A stretch of 64,000 nt of DNA from Actinomycetota bacterium (GTDB lineage: Bacteria > Actinomycetota > Actinomycetes > S36-B12 > UBA10799): the NCBI GenBank assembly GCA_020637055.1, contig JACJWR010000001.1, positions 620,001-684,000 on the forward strand, read 5' to 3'. Position 1 is the stretch's first letter. Each line of letters starts with the position of its first letter. Below the pieces are notes generated by a model, which was given only the letters and a program-made list of their open reading frames with translations, was not told where the DNA came from and ran no database searches. This document shows, one piece after another, positions 25,418 to 34,584 of the stretch. The position numbers and the translations under genes are program-made.

Positions 25418-25834
25418 TCAACCCTCGAGGTACTCCAGCCGAGCGAGCAGCACGGTTGCGCTGCGATGGATCTGTCGGGTCCAGTTGGCCGCGTCGTAGC
25501 CGTGGGAACCCGCCAGCAGACTCTCCAGACCGATCAGCACGCCGCGGTCCGAACGCAGTGCGGCCCGGACACTCTGGTCGCTGCTCTGGTTCTCGCGATC
25601 CTTCGTCCACGGCAGGAAGTCTGCCCGCAGCCACGCGGAAAGCCGCGCGGCCTCCGCCACCGCGGTGTCGCCCTCAGCCACGGCATCGAGCACTTCGGCG
25701 GTGAGCCGATTGAGGATCGCCTGATGCGCCTGCCTCGACATCGCGATGAGCACCGGATCGGTGGTGGTGAGTGAGTCGGGAGGCCCTTCCGGCACCCTGC
25801 TCCCGCCGGTGGCGGTCACCTTCGCCTCGTCCAC
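25418..25834 (-). CDS. Hypothetical protein, all-helical
   Basis: A 138-residue protein that I do not recognise. It looks mostly helical: MSRQAHQAILNRLTAEVLDA, then AVAEAARLSAWLRADFLPWT and a C-terminal TVLLARLEYLEG. No signal peptide, membrane segment or metal motif is evident. GTG 25834 is chosen because GGAAGG lies seven bases upstream on the minus strand; the open frame runs further to 25909 without a better site. It converges on groEL and shares its terminator. A small bundle-type protein is the only structural guess. Confidence 0.65.
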   Translation of the reverse strand: MDEAKVTATGGSRVPEGPPDSLTTTDPVLIAMSRQAHQAILNRLTAEVLDAVAEGDTAVAEAARLSAWLRADFLPWTKDRENQSSDQSVRAALRSDRGVLIGLESLLAGSHGYDAANWTRQIHRSATVLLARLEYLEG

Positions 25835-26038
25835 AACACACCTTCCGATCCCACGGTTCCGGCCGCGACTCAACGCCGGGAAATGCGCTCCCCTGCCACT
25901 TCCGACCATATGCCCACGGAGCCGGAAAAAGCGATAGGCATGGACCGTTCGGAGGATACCGGGCCGATTGGATCGGCGACGCTGTTGGTGGGGCTAGGAT
26001 CGGCCCAGACGAATCGGCGTGGCGGGAGAGGTGGGCCA

Positions 26039-26524
26039 ATGGCAGCAGCAGACGGCAGGTGGACGCTGGCGAGCCAGTCCACCATCTCGCTGAAGACCTC
26101 GCGCATCGGTCTGCTCAGCGTGCACGCCCATGCGCCGGTGATCGACGGTGAGGTGAGCATCGCCGACGGCGAGGTGTCACTCGAATTCGTGGTGGCCATC
26201 AATCAGGTGTCGACCGGGAACCCGCTGCTGGATCCAGAGGTCCACGCCCTGGTGAATTCGGGCTCTGACGGCACCCTCACCTTTGCCGGCTCCGGAGCCA
26301 GCCTCTCCGAAGTCGTCGGCCACGCCTCGGCGGGCAACGTCAAGGTGCCGCTGGAACTCGCAGCCACACCCACCAGCGAGGGCGACGAATTGCCGCTCGA
26401 ATTGACGGGCAAGACCACTTTCCACGACATCCACCTGCCGCTGCCCGGAATGGGTCACATCAATCATGTCGATATCGACATCGAAGGACTGGTCACGCTG
26501 ATGCGGGCGACGGCCAACTCCTGA
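26039..26524 (+). CDS. YceI-like family protein
   Basis: A 161-residue protein starting AAADGRWTLASQSTISLKTSRIG, the usual YceI opening, followed by alternating beta strands ending in LPLPGMGHINHVDIDIEGLV. The YceI fold is a lipocalin-like barrel that binds isoprenoid lipids in some members; the ligand here is unknown. No signal peptide, so it is cytoplasmic, like other actinobacterial members. ATG 26039 is preceded by GGGAGAGG. It converges with the cold-shock gene at 26548 with 23 bases between. Confidence 0.75.
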   Translation: MAAADGRWTLASQSTISLKTSRIGLLSVHAHAPVIDGEVSIADGEVSLEFVVAINQVSTGNPLLDPEVHALVNSGSDGTLTFAGSGASLSEVVGHASAGNVKVPLELAATPTSEGDELPLELTGKTTFHDIHLPLPGMGHINHVDIDIEGLVTLMRATANS

Positions 26525-26547
26525 GCGAGGTGGCCGGCCGCAGCGGG

Positions 26548-26931
26548 TCAGAGGACGTCGAGATTGTCCGCGACCGCGCGCAGCAACTTGGCGTTCTGGC
26601 GGCACTTGGCGTCGTCCGGGTAGCGGCCCTTGCGCAAGTCGTTCGACAGTCGGTCGAGCACCCGGATCAGGTCCTCCACCATCGGTGCCATCTGGTCGGC
26701 CGGGATTCGGGTCGCCTTGGTGATGCTCGGTGCCGGATCCAGCACCCGGACCGACAGCGCCTGGGCCCCCTTGCGGCCCTCCACGATGCCGAACTCCACG
26801 CGGCTACCCTGCCGCAACACGACCCCGGGGGAGAGTGCGCTGGCGTGGACGAACACCTCTTCGCCCTCGTCGGAGGCAATGAATCCGAAGCCCTTGTCGA
26901 TGTCGAAGAACTTCACTTTGCCGGTCGGCAC
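26548..26931 (-). CDS. Cold-shock domain protein with C-terminal extension
   Basis: A 127-residue protein. Residues 1-66 are a cold-shock domain (GKVKFFDIDKGFGFIAS and EEVFVHASAL as RNP1 and RNP2). The remaining 60 residues are a helical extension (QMAPMVEDLIRVLDRLSND, then DAKCRQNAKLLRAVADNLDVL) not present in CspA. This two-part form is common in actinobacteria and is the type encoded beside the XPB helicase cluster in mycobacteria. RNP1 lacks the usual Trp. Start ATG 26931. Confidence 0.9.
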   Translation of the reverse strand: MPTGKVKFFDIDKGFGFIASDEGEEVFVHASALSPGVVLRQGSRVEFGIVEGRKGAQALSVRVLDPAPSITKATRIPADQMAPMVEDLIRVLDRLSNDLRKGRYPDDAKCRQNAKLLRAVADNLDVL

Positions 26932-27072
26932 TGGTCAACCCTCTCGTTGCGTCATGGATGCGGCCGGAAGCCGTCGCGCTAGCGGCCCAGCCTATCGCGG
27001 CTGCGACCACAGGCGGGCAATAGCCCTGGGGAGCGACCATCGGACTGGTCCCACCCCCTCTACAGTGGGAGC

Positions 27073-27324
27073 ATGACGCCCCCGCCCGACTCGCCGACCG
27101 AACACGCCGGCGAGCGTCTGGTGCGGGCCGGCGGCCTGATCGCGGCCGTGGGCGCGGTGGCCACTCTGGTCGCGTTGGTGCCGTTGTTCGTGGATTCTTT
27201 CTCGCCGCCGCCGTGGCTCTGGTTCGTCGCAATCGGCGGCGTGGGCGTCGGGGTGGGCTTGAGCCTGTGGGGGATGGTGCGTGCGGCCAGGGCGCGCAGT
27301 CGCTACCTGCGGGAAGTGTCCTAG
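27073..27324 (+). CDS. Small two-helix membrane protein
   Basis: An 83-residue protein with two hydrophobic helices, about 20-40 (GGLIAAVGAVATLVALVPLF) and 47-67 (PWLWFVAIGGVGVGVGLSLW), and a basic C-terminus (RAARARSRYLREVS). The function is unknown. It resembles the DUF2530-type small membrane proteins in size but lacks the clear DUF2530 signature, which is found in another gene at 34581. Its stop TAG overlaps the minus-strand larE stop in CTAG. Confidence 0.7.
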   Translation: MTPPPDSPTEHAGERLVRAGGLIAAVGAVATLVALVPLFVDSFSPPPWLWFVAIGGVGVGVGLSLWGMVRAARARSRYLREVS

Positions 27325-28187
27325 CCCGGGCGCAACGCCTCGTTCATGCTGCCCGAGCGGAAGCCGCGCGGATCCACCTCCACGGTGGCGAAACCCGTCT
27401 GCCGGATCGCCGCAACCACCCGGATGTCATCGGCCACTGTCGGCACCAGGTCGGCGTCCACCTCCAGCCGTGCCCGATCGTCGCCGAGGTCACGGACTCT
27501 CAGGTTGACCACCGGTACCCCAAGGGTGGCGAAGATCTCGCGCAGGGCAGATTCGGCTCGCTGCACCCGCAGCAGGTTGGACGGTGAGATCGGCACGCCG
27601 TAGGCGATTCGGGAGGCCAGGCAGGCCTGGGCCGGCTTGTCCCAGGTGGTCAGACCGAGGTGTCGGGAGAGTTCCCGAATCCGGCGCTTCGAGAACTCGG
27701 CGAGCGGCGTGACGGCGCCGAGCCGACGGGCGGCCGCGATCCCCGGCCGGAAATCCGAACGCAGGTCGTCGGCGTTGGTCCCGGTCATCACCACCACACC
27801 CGCCGAACCCACGTCGGCGGCGACGCGACCGACCACGTCGACGACCTCCGTCTTGCAGTGGAAGCAGCGCGCGGGGGAGTTGGCCGAATACCCCGGGTCG
27901 GCCAACTCGTTGCTCTGCGGCAGCAGGTGACGCACCCCGAGCCGGTCCGCGAAGTCGCGGGCGTGCGCTAGTTCCGCAGCGGAAAGGGATGGACTCACCG
28001 CGGTCACCGCCACCACCGCCGGGGGGCCCAGCGCTCGAGCCGCCACCGCGAGCAGGAAGGCGCTGTCCGTCCCGCCGGAGAAGGCCACTGCAGCGTGTTG
28101 CGCCGGGTTCACCAGGGTGCGCAGGCGCTCCTGCAGCAGTGCGATGTCCGCAGCTGCGGTGCGATCGCCTCCGGTCTCCACGCGCAC
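27321..28187 (-). CDS. larE: ATP-dependent sacrificial/sulfur transferase LarE-like
   Basis: A 288-residue PP-loop enzyme of the LarE family, which inserts sulfur into the nickel-pincer cofactor precursor. PP-loop: AVAFSGGTDSAFLLAV (about 33-48). Conserved family blocks: TGTNADDLRSDFRPGI and WDKPAQACLASRIAYG. Three cysteines are present, C108, C111 (CFHC) and C189 (ACLAS). The sacrificial enzyme type uses one Cys, while three-Cys members have been described as carrying a [4Fe-4S] cluster. No larB, larC or lactate racemase gene is in the window. Start GTG 28187, with GTG 28181 possible. It is divergent from the helicase genes. Confidence 0.85.
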   Translation of the reverse strand: MRVETGGDRTAAADIALLQERLRTLVNPAQHAAVAFSGGTDSAFLLAVAARALGPPAVVAVTAVSPSLSAAELAHARDFADRLGVRHLLPQSNELADPGYSANSPARCFHCKTEVVDVVGRVAADVGSAGVVVMTGTNADDLRSDFRPGIAAARRLGAVTPLAEFSKRRIRELSRHLGLTTWDKPAQACLASRIAYGVPISPSNLLRVQRAESALREIFATLGVPVVNLRVRDLGDDRARLEVDADLVPTVADDIRVVAAIRQTGFATVEVDPRGFRSGSMNEALRPG

Positions 28188-28242
28188 AGCCTAGGAACAC
28201 CACCGGCTGCCGCGCCAGGCAACCTCGCGTAGCGTTGGTCCG

Positions 28243-30246
28243 ATGACCTCCCCACCCCGCAACCGCAGCCTGGCCGACGATCTCCGGCGTCGCGACCAAG
28301 CTGCCCTGGCGAGCCTGCTGCGCGACCGGGTGGACCTCATCAGCCCGACGCCGGATTCGATCAGCGAGGTCGCGTCCCGGGCCGCGACCACCGCCAGTGT
28401 CCGGATGGCGCTGCACCGACTGGATCGTCGGGCGCTATCGGTGGCGTGGGGGGTGGCTGCGGCCGGAACCTCCGACGCCTCGGCGGTGGCCGCGGCCCTC
28501 GGCGCGCCGGGTGACGCCGACGAGTCGTGGGCGCGCATGATCGACGAGGGGCTCGCCGAGCTCTACCGACTGGGTCTGATGTGGCGGGATTCGACCAACC
28601 TGCGGCCGGTTCGTGCGCTGATCGACGTGGTTCCGGCTGTCGTCGCCGATCCACGTCCGGTGTCGCCGGATCCGTTGCCGGTTGCGCCCGGCAGGAGCTT
28701 CTCGCCCGAGTTGATCGATCGCTTCGCCGGCCAGCAGGGGCTGGTGGCCGTGCAGACGGTGCGTGAGCTGCTGCGGAGTCTGGAAGCCGAACCGCTCGGC
28801 CTCACCCGGGAGGGCACGGTGGCGATCCGGGAACTCGCCGCGCGCGCAAGCACCCTCGGGCTGGCCGAGTCGGCGCTCGCGATGTGGCTCGAATTGGGTT
28901 GGTCGGCCGGGCTGTTGGGGCCGTCGGCCGGTGGCGAGGAGTTGCTGCCCACGGTGGCTGGCGAGGTATGGCGAACGGCGCCAGGGCCGCAGGCCTGGCC
29001 GGTGCTGTTGCAGGCGTGGTGGTTCGCCGATCGCGATTGGTCGGCCTTCGATCGGGCAGAAGGTGTGCGGCCCTACGTATTCGGCATCGCCCACGTCTCG
29101 AACCAGTTGCCGGAACTTCGCCGACAGTGGGTGGAACTCGCCTCCGAAGGGGGCACCGCGGCAGTGCTCAACCTGGCTGAGTTGTTGGCCGAACGGCGTC
29201 CGCTGGCCGATGCCGCCCGGTTGTCGCAACTCGCGTCGGCCTTGGCCGTCGAGGCGGAGATGCTCGGCGTCACCGGACGTGGAGCGTTGTCGGAGATGGG
29301 ACGGGCGCTGCCCCCGGTCGCCACTGAAGTGGATCCGGGTGACCCACAGCCGGAACTGGCCCTGGTCGAATGTGCCGCCCGGATGGTGCCCGAGGAAATC
29401 GAGACGATCGTCGTGCAAGGCGACCTGACCATCGTCGCCCCCGGACCCCTGGCCCCCGGGATCGCAGCCTCGATCGGTGCGTTCGCCGACATCGAATCCA
29501 CCGGCGGCGCCGCGGTCTATCGACTCAGCGTCGCCTCGGTGGAGGAGGCCCTCGATCGCGGGTGGAGTGCGGAACAGATCCTGGCGATTCTGCAGGACCA
29601 CTCCCGGGTGCCGATTCCGCAGCCCGTCGCCTATCTGATCACCGACACCGCCGCCCGGCATGGTCGGATCCGGGTCGGGTCGGCGGCCGGTTTCGTCAGC
29701 ACCGAAGACGCCGCAGCCCTGGAACTCGTGCTGACAGCCTTGGCGAAGGCCGGGATCCCGGCCACCCGGTTGGCCGAGACCGTGGCGGTGTCGCACCATC
29801 CGCCGCACCAACTGGTCGGTGCGATCCGGGCGGCCGGCGTGGCTGCCACCGCGCACGATCCGAGCGCCGCCGATGGCCTGGCCACCCCGGTCCGAGTGGC
29901 CCCTCCGCCGCGTCCGCCGGCCCCGGTCGGCGGTGTGGATCCGGCGCGGGTGGCCGCATTGGCCGCCGTCCTCACCGCGACGGGTACCCCGACCGAGGCC
30001 AAGGATCTGCCCCCCGCTCCGGAGGTCCCCAGGATGCACTCCGCGCAGGTGCAGGCGGCGTTGGCCGCTGCGCTGGTTCCGGGTCGCAGGATGTGGCTCC
30101 GCTATGCCGACAACGCCGGTTCCGATCGCAGCTACCTGGTGCAGCCGGTGCATCTCGCCGGTGGCGTCTGCGAGGCTCTCGACGTCGGCCAAGGCAGATC
30201 CCGGCGCTTCGCGATGTCCCGAATAGTTGGAGTGGTGCAGGCATGA
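28243..30246 (+). CDS. Helicase-associated (XPB/Ssl2-like) protein without helicase motor
   Basis: A 667-residue protein of the family annotated as helicase-associated or XPB/Ssl2-like, always found beside XPB in actinobacteria. No Walker A or DEAD box is present. The protein is modular: an N-terminal helical part (residues 1-150), a middle part, a Helicase_C_3-like region near 390-490 (EIETIVVQGDLTIVAPGPLA) and a C-terminal RMWLRYADNAGSDRSYLVQP motif. It probably partners the XPB helicase in DNA repair or transcription-coupled work, but this is inference from gene pairing. ATG 28243; the stop overlaps the helicase ATG in ATGA. Confidence 0.85.
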   Translation: MTSPPRNRSLADDLRRRDQAALASLLRDRVDLISPTPDSISEVASRAATTASVRMALHRLDRRALSVAWGVAAAGTSDASAVAAALGAPGDADESWARMIDEGLAELYRLGLMWRDSTNLRPVRALIDVVPAVVADPRPVSPDPLPVAPGRSFSPELIDRFAGQQGLVAVQTVRELLRSLEAEPLGLTREGTVAIRELAARASTLGLAESALAMWLELGWSAGLLGPSAGGEELLPTVAGEVWRTAPGPQAWPVLLQAWWFADRDWSAFDRAEGVRPYVFGIAHVSNQLPELRRQWVELASEGGTAAVLNLAELLAERRPLADAARLSQLASALAVEAEMLGVTGRGALSEMGRALPPVATEVDPGDPQPELALVECAARMVPEEIETIVVQGDLTIVAPGPLAPGIAASIGAFADIESTGGAAVYRLSVASVEEALDRGWSAEQILAILQDHSRVPIPQPVAYLITDTAARHGRIRVGSAAGFVSTEDAAALELVLTALAKAGIPATRLAETVAVSHHPPHQLVGAIRAAGVAATAHDPSAADGLATPVRVAPPPRPPAPVGGVDPARVAALAAVLTATGTPTEAKDLPPAPEVPRMHSAQVQAALAAALVPGRRMWLRYADNAGSDRSYLVQPVHLAGGVCEALDVGQGRSRRFAMSRIVGVVQA

Positions 30247-31880
30247 CGAACGGTCCGCTGATCGTGCAGAGCGACAAGACCCTGCTGCTCGAGGTCGAGC
30301 ACCCGGATGCGGACCGGGCCCGCCGTGACATCGCCCCCTTCGCCGAACTCGAGCGTGCGCCTGAGCACGTGCACACCTACCGCATCACTCCGCTGGCGCT
30401 GTGGAATGCGCGGGCAGCGGGGCACGATGCGGAGGGGGTGATCGACACCCTGATGACCTACTCGCGCTACGCGGTACCGCACGCGCTGCTGATCGACATC
30501 GCCGACACCATGGATCGCTACGGGCGGCTGCGGCTGCTCAACCATCCGGCCCACGGTCTGGTGCTGGAAGCCCTGGACACACCTGTGCTGGAAGAGGTGC
30601 TGCGGTCGAAGAAGGTGGCGCCGCTGGTCGGAGCCCGGATCGATGAAGGATTGGTCGTGGTGCACCCGTCGGAGCGCGGCCACCTCAAGCAGGTGCTCCT
30701 CAAACTCGGGTGGCCGGCGGAGGACCTCGCCGGCTACGTCGACGGCGAAGCACACCCGATCCTGCTGGAGGAGACCGGTTGGGCGCTGCGTGACTACCAG
30801 CGCCAGGCCGCAGAGAGCTTCTGGCACGGCGGTTCGGGTGTGGTGGTGCTGCCGTGCGGCGCCGGCAAGACGTTGGTGGGTGCGGCCGCGATGGCCATGG
30901 CCGGTGCGACCACCCTGATCCTGGTGACGAACACCGTCTCGGCGCGGCAGTGGCGCGACGAACTGCTGCGTCGCACCAGCCTGACCGAGGACGAGATCGG
31001 CGAATACTCCGGCGCCCGCAAGGAGGTGCGGCCGGTGACGATCGCCACCTATCAGGTCCTCACCACCCGGCGGAAGGGTGTCTACAGTCACCTCGACCTG
31101 CTCGACGCCCGCGACTGGGGGCTGATCCTCTACGACGAGGTACACCTGCTGCCCGCTCCGATCTTCCGGTTCACCGCCGACATCCAGGCCCGCCGGCGGT
31201 TGGGCCTGACCGCGACGTTGGTGCGCGAAGACGGGTTGGAGGACGACGTCTTCAGCCTGATCGGCCCGAAACGCTTCGACGCTCCGTGGAAGGAGATCGA
31301 AGCGCAGGGCTACATCGCCCCCGCCGAATGCACCGAAGTCCGCGTCACCTTGCCCGACGGCGAACGGTTGGCGTACGCGATGGCGGAGCCGGAAGAGCGC
31401 TATCGGCTGGCCTCCTGCACGCCGAAGAAGGCGCGTGTGGTGCAGGACCTCCTGCGCAGGCATCAGGGCGAGCGGGTGCTGGTGATCGGGCAGTACCTCG
31501 ATCAGTTGGCCGAACTCGGCGAGTTGCTGGACGCGCCGGTGGTGACCGGGGACACCACCGTGCGCGAGCGGCAGGTGTTGTTCGAGCAGTTCCGGACCGG
31601 CGAATTGCGAACCCTCGTGGTCTCCAAGGTCGCCAACTTCTCGCTCGATCTGCCGGAGGCGGGCGTCGCGGTCCAGGTGTCCGGCACCTTCGGCAGCAGG
31701 CAGGAGGAGGCCCAGCGACTCGGCCGCATCCTGCGTCCCAAGAGCGACGGTCGCACCGCCCACTTCTACACCGTGGTGGCCCGCGACACGGTGGACGCCG
31801 ACTTCGCCGCCCACCGGCAGCGTTTCCTGGCCGAACAGGGCTACTCCTACCGGATCGTGGATTCCGACTCGCTCGGCTAG
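30243..31880 (+). CDS. DNA repair helicase XPB (RAD25/ERCC3 family)
   Basis: A 545-residue superfamily-2 helicase. Motif I VVLPCGAGKTLVGAAAMA (about 203-215), motif II LYDEVHLLPA (DEVH, about 295-304), motif III GLTATLVRED, motif VI EAQRLGRILRPKSDGR. The N-terminal 180 residues hold the damage-recognition-like region. Members are 3'-5' DNA unwinding enzymes and in archaea/bacteria may act with Bax1 or partners; in actinobacteria the partner is the upstream gene. ATG 30243 overlaps the partner stop. The stop TAG shares CTAG with the minus-strand gene. Confidence 0.94.
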   Translation: MTNGPLIVQSDKTLLLEVEHPDADRARRDIAPFAELERAPEHVHTYRITPLALWNARAAGHDAEGVIDTLMTYSRYAVPHALLIDIADTMDRYGRLRLLNHPAHGLVLEALDTPVLEEVLRSKKVAPLVGARIDEGLVVVHPSERGHLKQVLLKLGWPAEDLAGYVDGEAHPILLEETGWALRDYQRQAAESFWHGGSGVVVLPCGAGKTLVGAAAMAMAGATTLILVTNTVSARQWRDELLRRTSLTEDEIGEYSGARKEVRPVTIATYQVLTTRRKGVYSHLDLLDARDWGLILYDEVHLLPAPIFRFTADIQARRRLGLTATLVREDGLEDDVFSLIGPKRFDAPWKEIEAQGYIAPAECTEVRVTLPDGERLAYAMAEPEERYRLASCTPKKARVVQDLLRRHQGERVLVIGQYLDQLAELGELLDAPVVTGDTTVRERQVLFEQFRTGELRTLVVSKVANFSLDLPEAGVAVQVSGTFGSRQEEAQRLGRILRPKSDGRTAHFYTVVARDTVDADFAAHRQRFLAEQGYSYRIVDSDSLG

Positions 31881-33241
31881 GTCAACAAGCGCGCGAGCCA
31901 GAACTCCCCGCCGGCCACCGGCACGGTCACCGCCAGACTGGTGAGGATCAGTGCGCCAGCGACGATTCGAACGCGCACCGTGGCTGGGGCGGGTCGTGCA
32001 GCTCGGCCGGTGAACACGGTTTGGCCGAGGATCAGGATGGCGATGAACACGCCGGCCAGCGTGATCCACCGGCCCCAGTCCACAGAAAGCAACCAGAGCG
32101 GTACGAACGCCCCGAGTACCACGGCGATGGTGGTGAGATGGCCGACTCGGGCTCGGCGGGTGCTGTCGATGAGGGTGGCGCCGACGAAGGCCCAGAGCGG
32201 CACGATGATCGCGACGATGAGCCACGGCAGCCACAGTCCGGTCTGAAGGTAGTCGCGGACAAGCCACTCGACCGCGTCCGAAGGTTGCGCGGTCAACCAC
32301 CAGAAGGGAGCTGGGAACCCGGCGTCGGCTCCCCAGACGTGGACCGTCGGCACTGACAGCCACGCGCGAGTCCCGGAGTCGACGGCGGCCCAGGCACCCC
32401 GGTAGTCGGCTTGCACTCCGGCGTCGAGGGCGCCGACCAAGCCCAGCGCGAGCGTGACCGGGGCCAGTAGCAGCAGAGCGACCGGAACCACGAACCTGCC
32501 CGGGCTCCCCGGGCGTCGTATGGTGATCGCCGACGTCGGTGGTGCCGGGTGGATCCGCAGCAGGAAGTAGGTGAGGATCACGGCCGTGACGAACGCCAGC
32601 GCTTCATGGACCAACGCCCCCGCTCCGCAGAGCACCGCCCCCGCAGCGGCAGAGCCCCACCACGCCCGGCGCCCCGGGCGATAGGTGGCGGTGAGGACCA
32701 CTGCGAGCAGCAGCGCGAGGAACAGGTACTCCTTGCGGACGGCGAAGCTGGTGGCGGATTGCGACATGCCGTGCAGGTTCGCCTGCAGGGTGCCGAGCAC
32801 CAATCCGCCCGGCAGCAGCCAGAGCAGCAGTGGCCACCCGGAACCGCTTCGGCGGATCGCGCTGCGTACGAGCCAGGCGAATCCGACCGTCACCGCCACC
32901 AGCAGCACGGTCACGGTGAGTACCACGGCCGCCTGGGCGGTGAGCCCGGGGACCGACAGCAGGAGGTCGCCGGCGAGGCCTCGCCGGGTGCCGCCACCCC
33001 GATTGTTGATCAACCATTCGGCGGCCTCGTACTCCCACCCGTCGTTGGTGGCGATCGAACCGCCGATGCGCAGCAGCGTCGGCAGCAGCGCCAGCGCCAG
33101 CCCGAGCATGTTGAGCCCCAGCCACAGTCGACGTCGCCCGTGCTGGGATCCCGTGGAGCCGGTGAGGTCGATTGCCGTGCTGGACGATTCGGCGGCACGC
33201 AGCGGAGCCGGAGGGTCTCGGAGCGTCCCGTGGCGGCTCAC
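31877..33241 (-). CDS. Polytopic membrane protein of unknown function
   Basis: A 454-residue protein with about ten to eleven hydrophobic segments after a cytoplasmic N-terminus of about 35 residues. A polar loop after the first helix reads TNDGWEYEAAEWLINNRGGG, with an Asp/Glu-rich stretch that resembles the first loop of some GT-C-type glycosyltransferases, but I cannot assign it. Start GTG 33241. The gene is head-to-head with the lipoprotein cluster gap and converges on the XPB gene with a 4-base CTAG overlap. A sugar-lipid or oligosaccharide function is only a guess. Confidence 0.75.
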   Translation of the reverse strand: MSRHGTLRDPPAPLRAAESSSTAIDLTGSTGSQHGRRRLWLGLNMLGLALALLPTLLRIGGSIATNDGWEYEAAEWLINNRGGGTRRGLAGDLLLSVPGLTAQAAVVLTVTVLLVAVTVGFAWLVRSAIRRSGSGWPLLLWLLPGGLVLGTLQANLHGMSQSATSFAVRKEYLFLALLLAVVLTATYRPGRRAWWGSAAAGAVLCGAGALVHEALAFVTAVILTYFLLRIHPAPPTSAITIRRPGSPGRFVVPVALLLLAPVTLALGLVGALDAGVQADYRGAWAAVDSGTRAWLSVPTVHVWGADAGFPAPFWWLTAQPSDAVEWLVRDYLQTGLWLPWLIVAIIVPLWAFVGATLIDSTRRARVGHLTTIAVVLGAFVPLWLLSVDWGRWITLAGVFIAILILGQTVFTGRAARPAPATVRVRIVAGALILTSLAVTVPVAGGEFWLARLLT

Positions 33242-33318
33242 ACCACATTCCTAGCAGCCGGCCGGTCGAATCCCGTCCCAGTGGCGGCGTGTCTCGCTGA
33301 GCGAGAGTGGGATGAACG

Positions 33319-33786
33319 TCAGAGGGCGGTCGTCAAGCGGAACACCCAGATGCCGCGCAGGTCGTTCTCGCCGTCGGCTCCGACGGCTTGGATCCGCATC
33401 TCCACACCCTCTTCGGGCACCGGCTGGAACTCTGGGAAGGTGAAGCGGAAGTAGGTGCTGGTGATGGGTGTCTCGCTGAGCCGTTCGGTGCCGATCACCG
33501 GGTACCAGCCGTTGTCGGTGACCACTGGATCGACGCTGATGCCGACCACGGTGCCTGGCAGGACGTTGATGGTGGGGGCGGCGCCGCCCTCGCTGGCGGC
33601 CGCGACGATACTCGCCGCGCACCCCTGTGCCTGGATCGCCTCGTTCGCATCGTGGGACCAGCACAAGGCTCGGCTCCACTCGGAGTTTGTGCCCGAGAAG
33701 ACCGTCACCAGGGGTGCGGGCTTCTCGCATGCGGTGAGCGCCGCAACCGACCCCAGGGCGATTGCCGCTACTGCCAGACGCTTCAT
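33319..33786 (-). CDS. Lipoprotein, consistent with DUF2771
   Basis: A 155-residue secreted lipoprotein: signal peptide MKRLAVAAIALGSVAALTAC with lipobox Cys, then a beta-rich mature domain. Two further cysteines (CW, GCAAS) are present. Size and its place next to the DUF3027 gene match the actinobacterial DUF2771 lipoproteins; I did not confirm by search. GAGGAG precedes ATG 33786, and the DUF3027 stop lies directly before the ATG (TAG-ATG). So it is the last gene of the DUF2530-DUF3027-lipoprotein operon. Confidence 0.7.
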   Translation of the reverse strand: MKRLAVAAIALGSVAALTACEKPAPLVTVFSGTNSEWSRALCWSHDANEAIQAQGCAASIVAAASEGGAAPTINVLPGTVVGISVDPVVTDNGWYPVIGTERLSETPITSTYFRFTFPEFQPVPEEGVEMRIQAVGADGENDLRGIWVFRLTTAL

Positions 33787-34584
33787 CTACGTCTCCTCTT
33801 CGGGGTCATCTTCGTCTTCGTCGAGTTCGGCGTCGGGAACCACGAAAGTCACCAGTTCGTAGCCGAGTTCGTCAAGGACCACGTCGGACGTCGATCCGCT
33901 GACGACAACCATGTTCTCGCTGTGCGCCCCGCAACCGTAGTCCAGCGTTACCACGCGGGCGTCGGCCGGCGACATGGCGTTGGCGCACACCCCGAAGGCG
34001 AGACCCATCGGGCCGCCGAGGTGCAGCAGCCAGCCACAGGTGGAGCAGGTCGAGGTGGCGTGTTTCGCCATCGGCGCGGAAGGTCCGCGTTCGCCCGAAC
34101 GCCACCGCTGGGCGGCTTCGTCGCGGCCGAGCGCAGACAACACCCTGGGACGTCCCAGGCCGGGTTCCCACCAGGGCGGCTGAAGCAGGTCGTCGCCGGA
34201 GTCCTCGTCCCCGCCGGAGTACCCGGGCACCAGTCGCTCGTCGTCGGGATCGGCTGGGATCACATCACCCACGCCCAGGTCGTCGGGCCGCAGCCGTTCG
34301 CCGAACGGCACCCACTGCGGGGCCACGATCGACTCCGGACCGGGGACCAGCACCACGTCGTCCACCGTCGGGGTGCGCGATTTCGGCGCCCGCGCCAGCG
34401 TCACGGCCCACCGCCAGCCGCGGTACGCCGGATCGGTGCACTCGAACAGGTGTGTGACCAGGCGCTTGTCCTCCGCCTCGGCTCCGAGGTGCGCACCTAC
34501 CGCATCCGGTCCGGCCTCGGCGCGCACGGCGGCCTCGGCGATGTCGATCGCCCGTCCGGCGACGGGGTCCAGGGTGAGGGTCAC
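33787..34584 (-). CDS. DUF3027 domain protein
   Basis: A 265-residue cytoplasmic protein with the DUF3027 pattern: DIAEAAVRAEAGPDAVGAHL, ECTDPAYRGWRWAVTLARA and, at the C-terminal part, CSTCGWLLHLGGPMGLAFGVCANAMSP followed by VTLDYGCGAHSE. The four to five cysteines (CSTC, C, CGAHSE) suggest a zinc site. It ends in an acidic tail. Function unknown. GTG 34584 overlaps the DUF2530 stop as GTGA. It is the middle gene of a three-gene operon. Confidence 0.88.
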   Translation of the reverse strand: MTLTLDPVAGRAIDIAEAAVRAEAGPDAVGAHLGAEAEDKRLVTHLFECTDPAYRGWRWAVTLARAPKSRTPTVDDVVLVPGPESIVAPQWVPFGERLRPDDLGVGDVIPADPDDERLVPGYSGGDEDSGDDLLQPPWWEPGLGRPRVLSALGRDEAAQRWRSGERGPSAPMAKHATSTCSTCGWLLHLGGPMGLAFGVCANAMSPADARVVTLDYGCGAHSENMVVVSGSTSDVVLDELGYELVTFVVPDAELDEDEDDPEEET

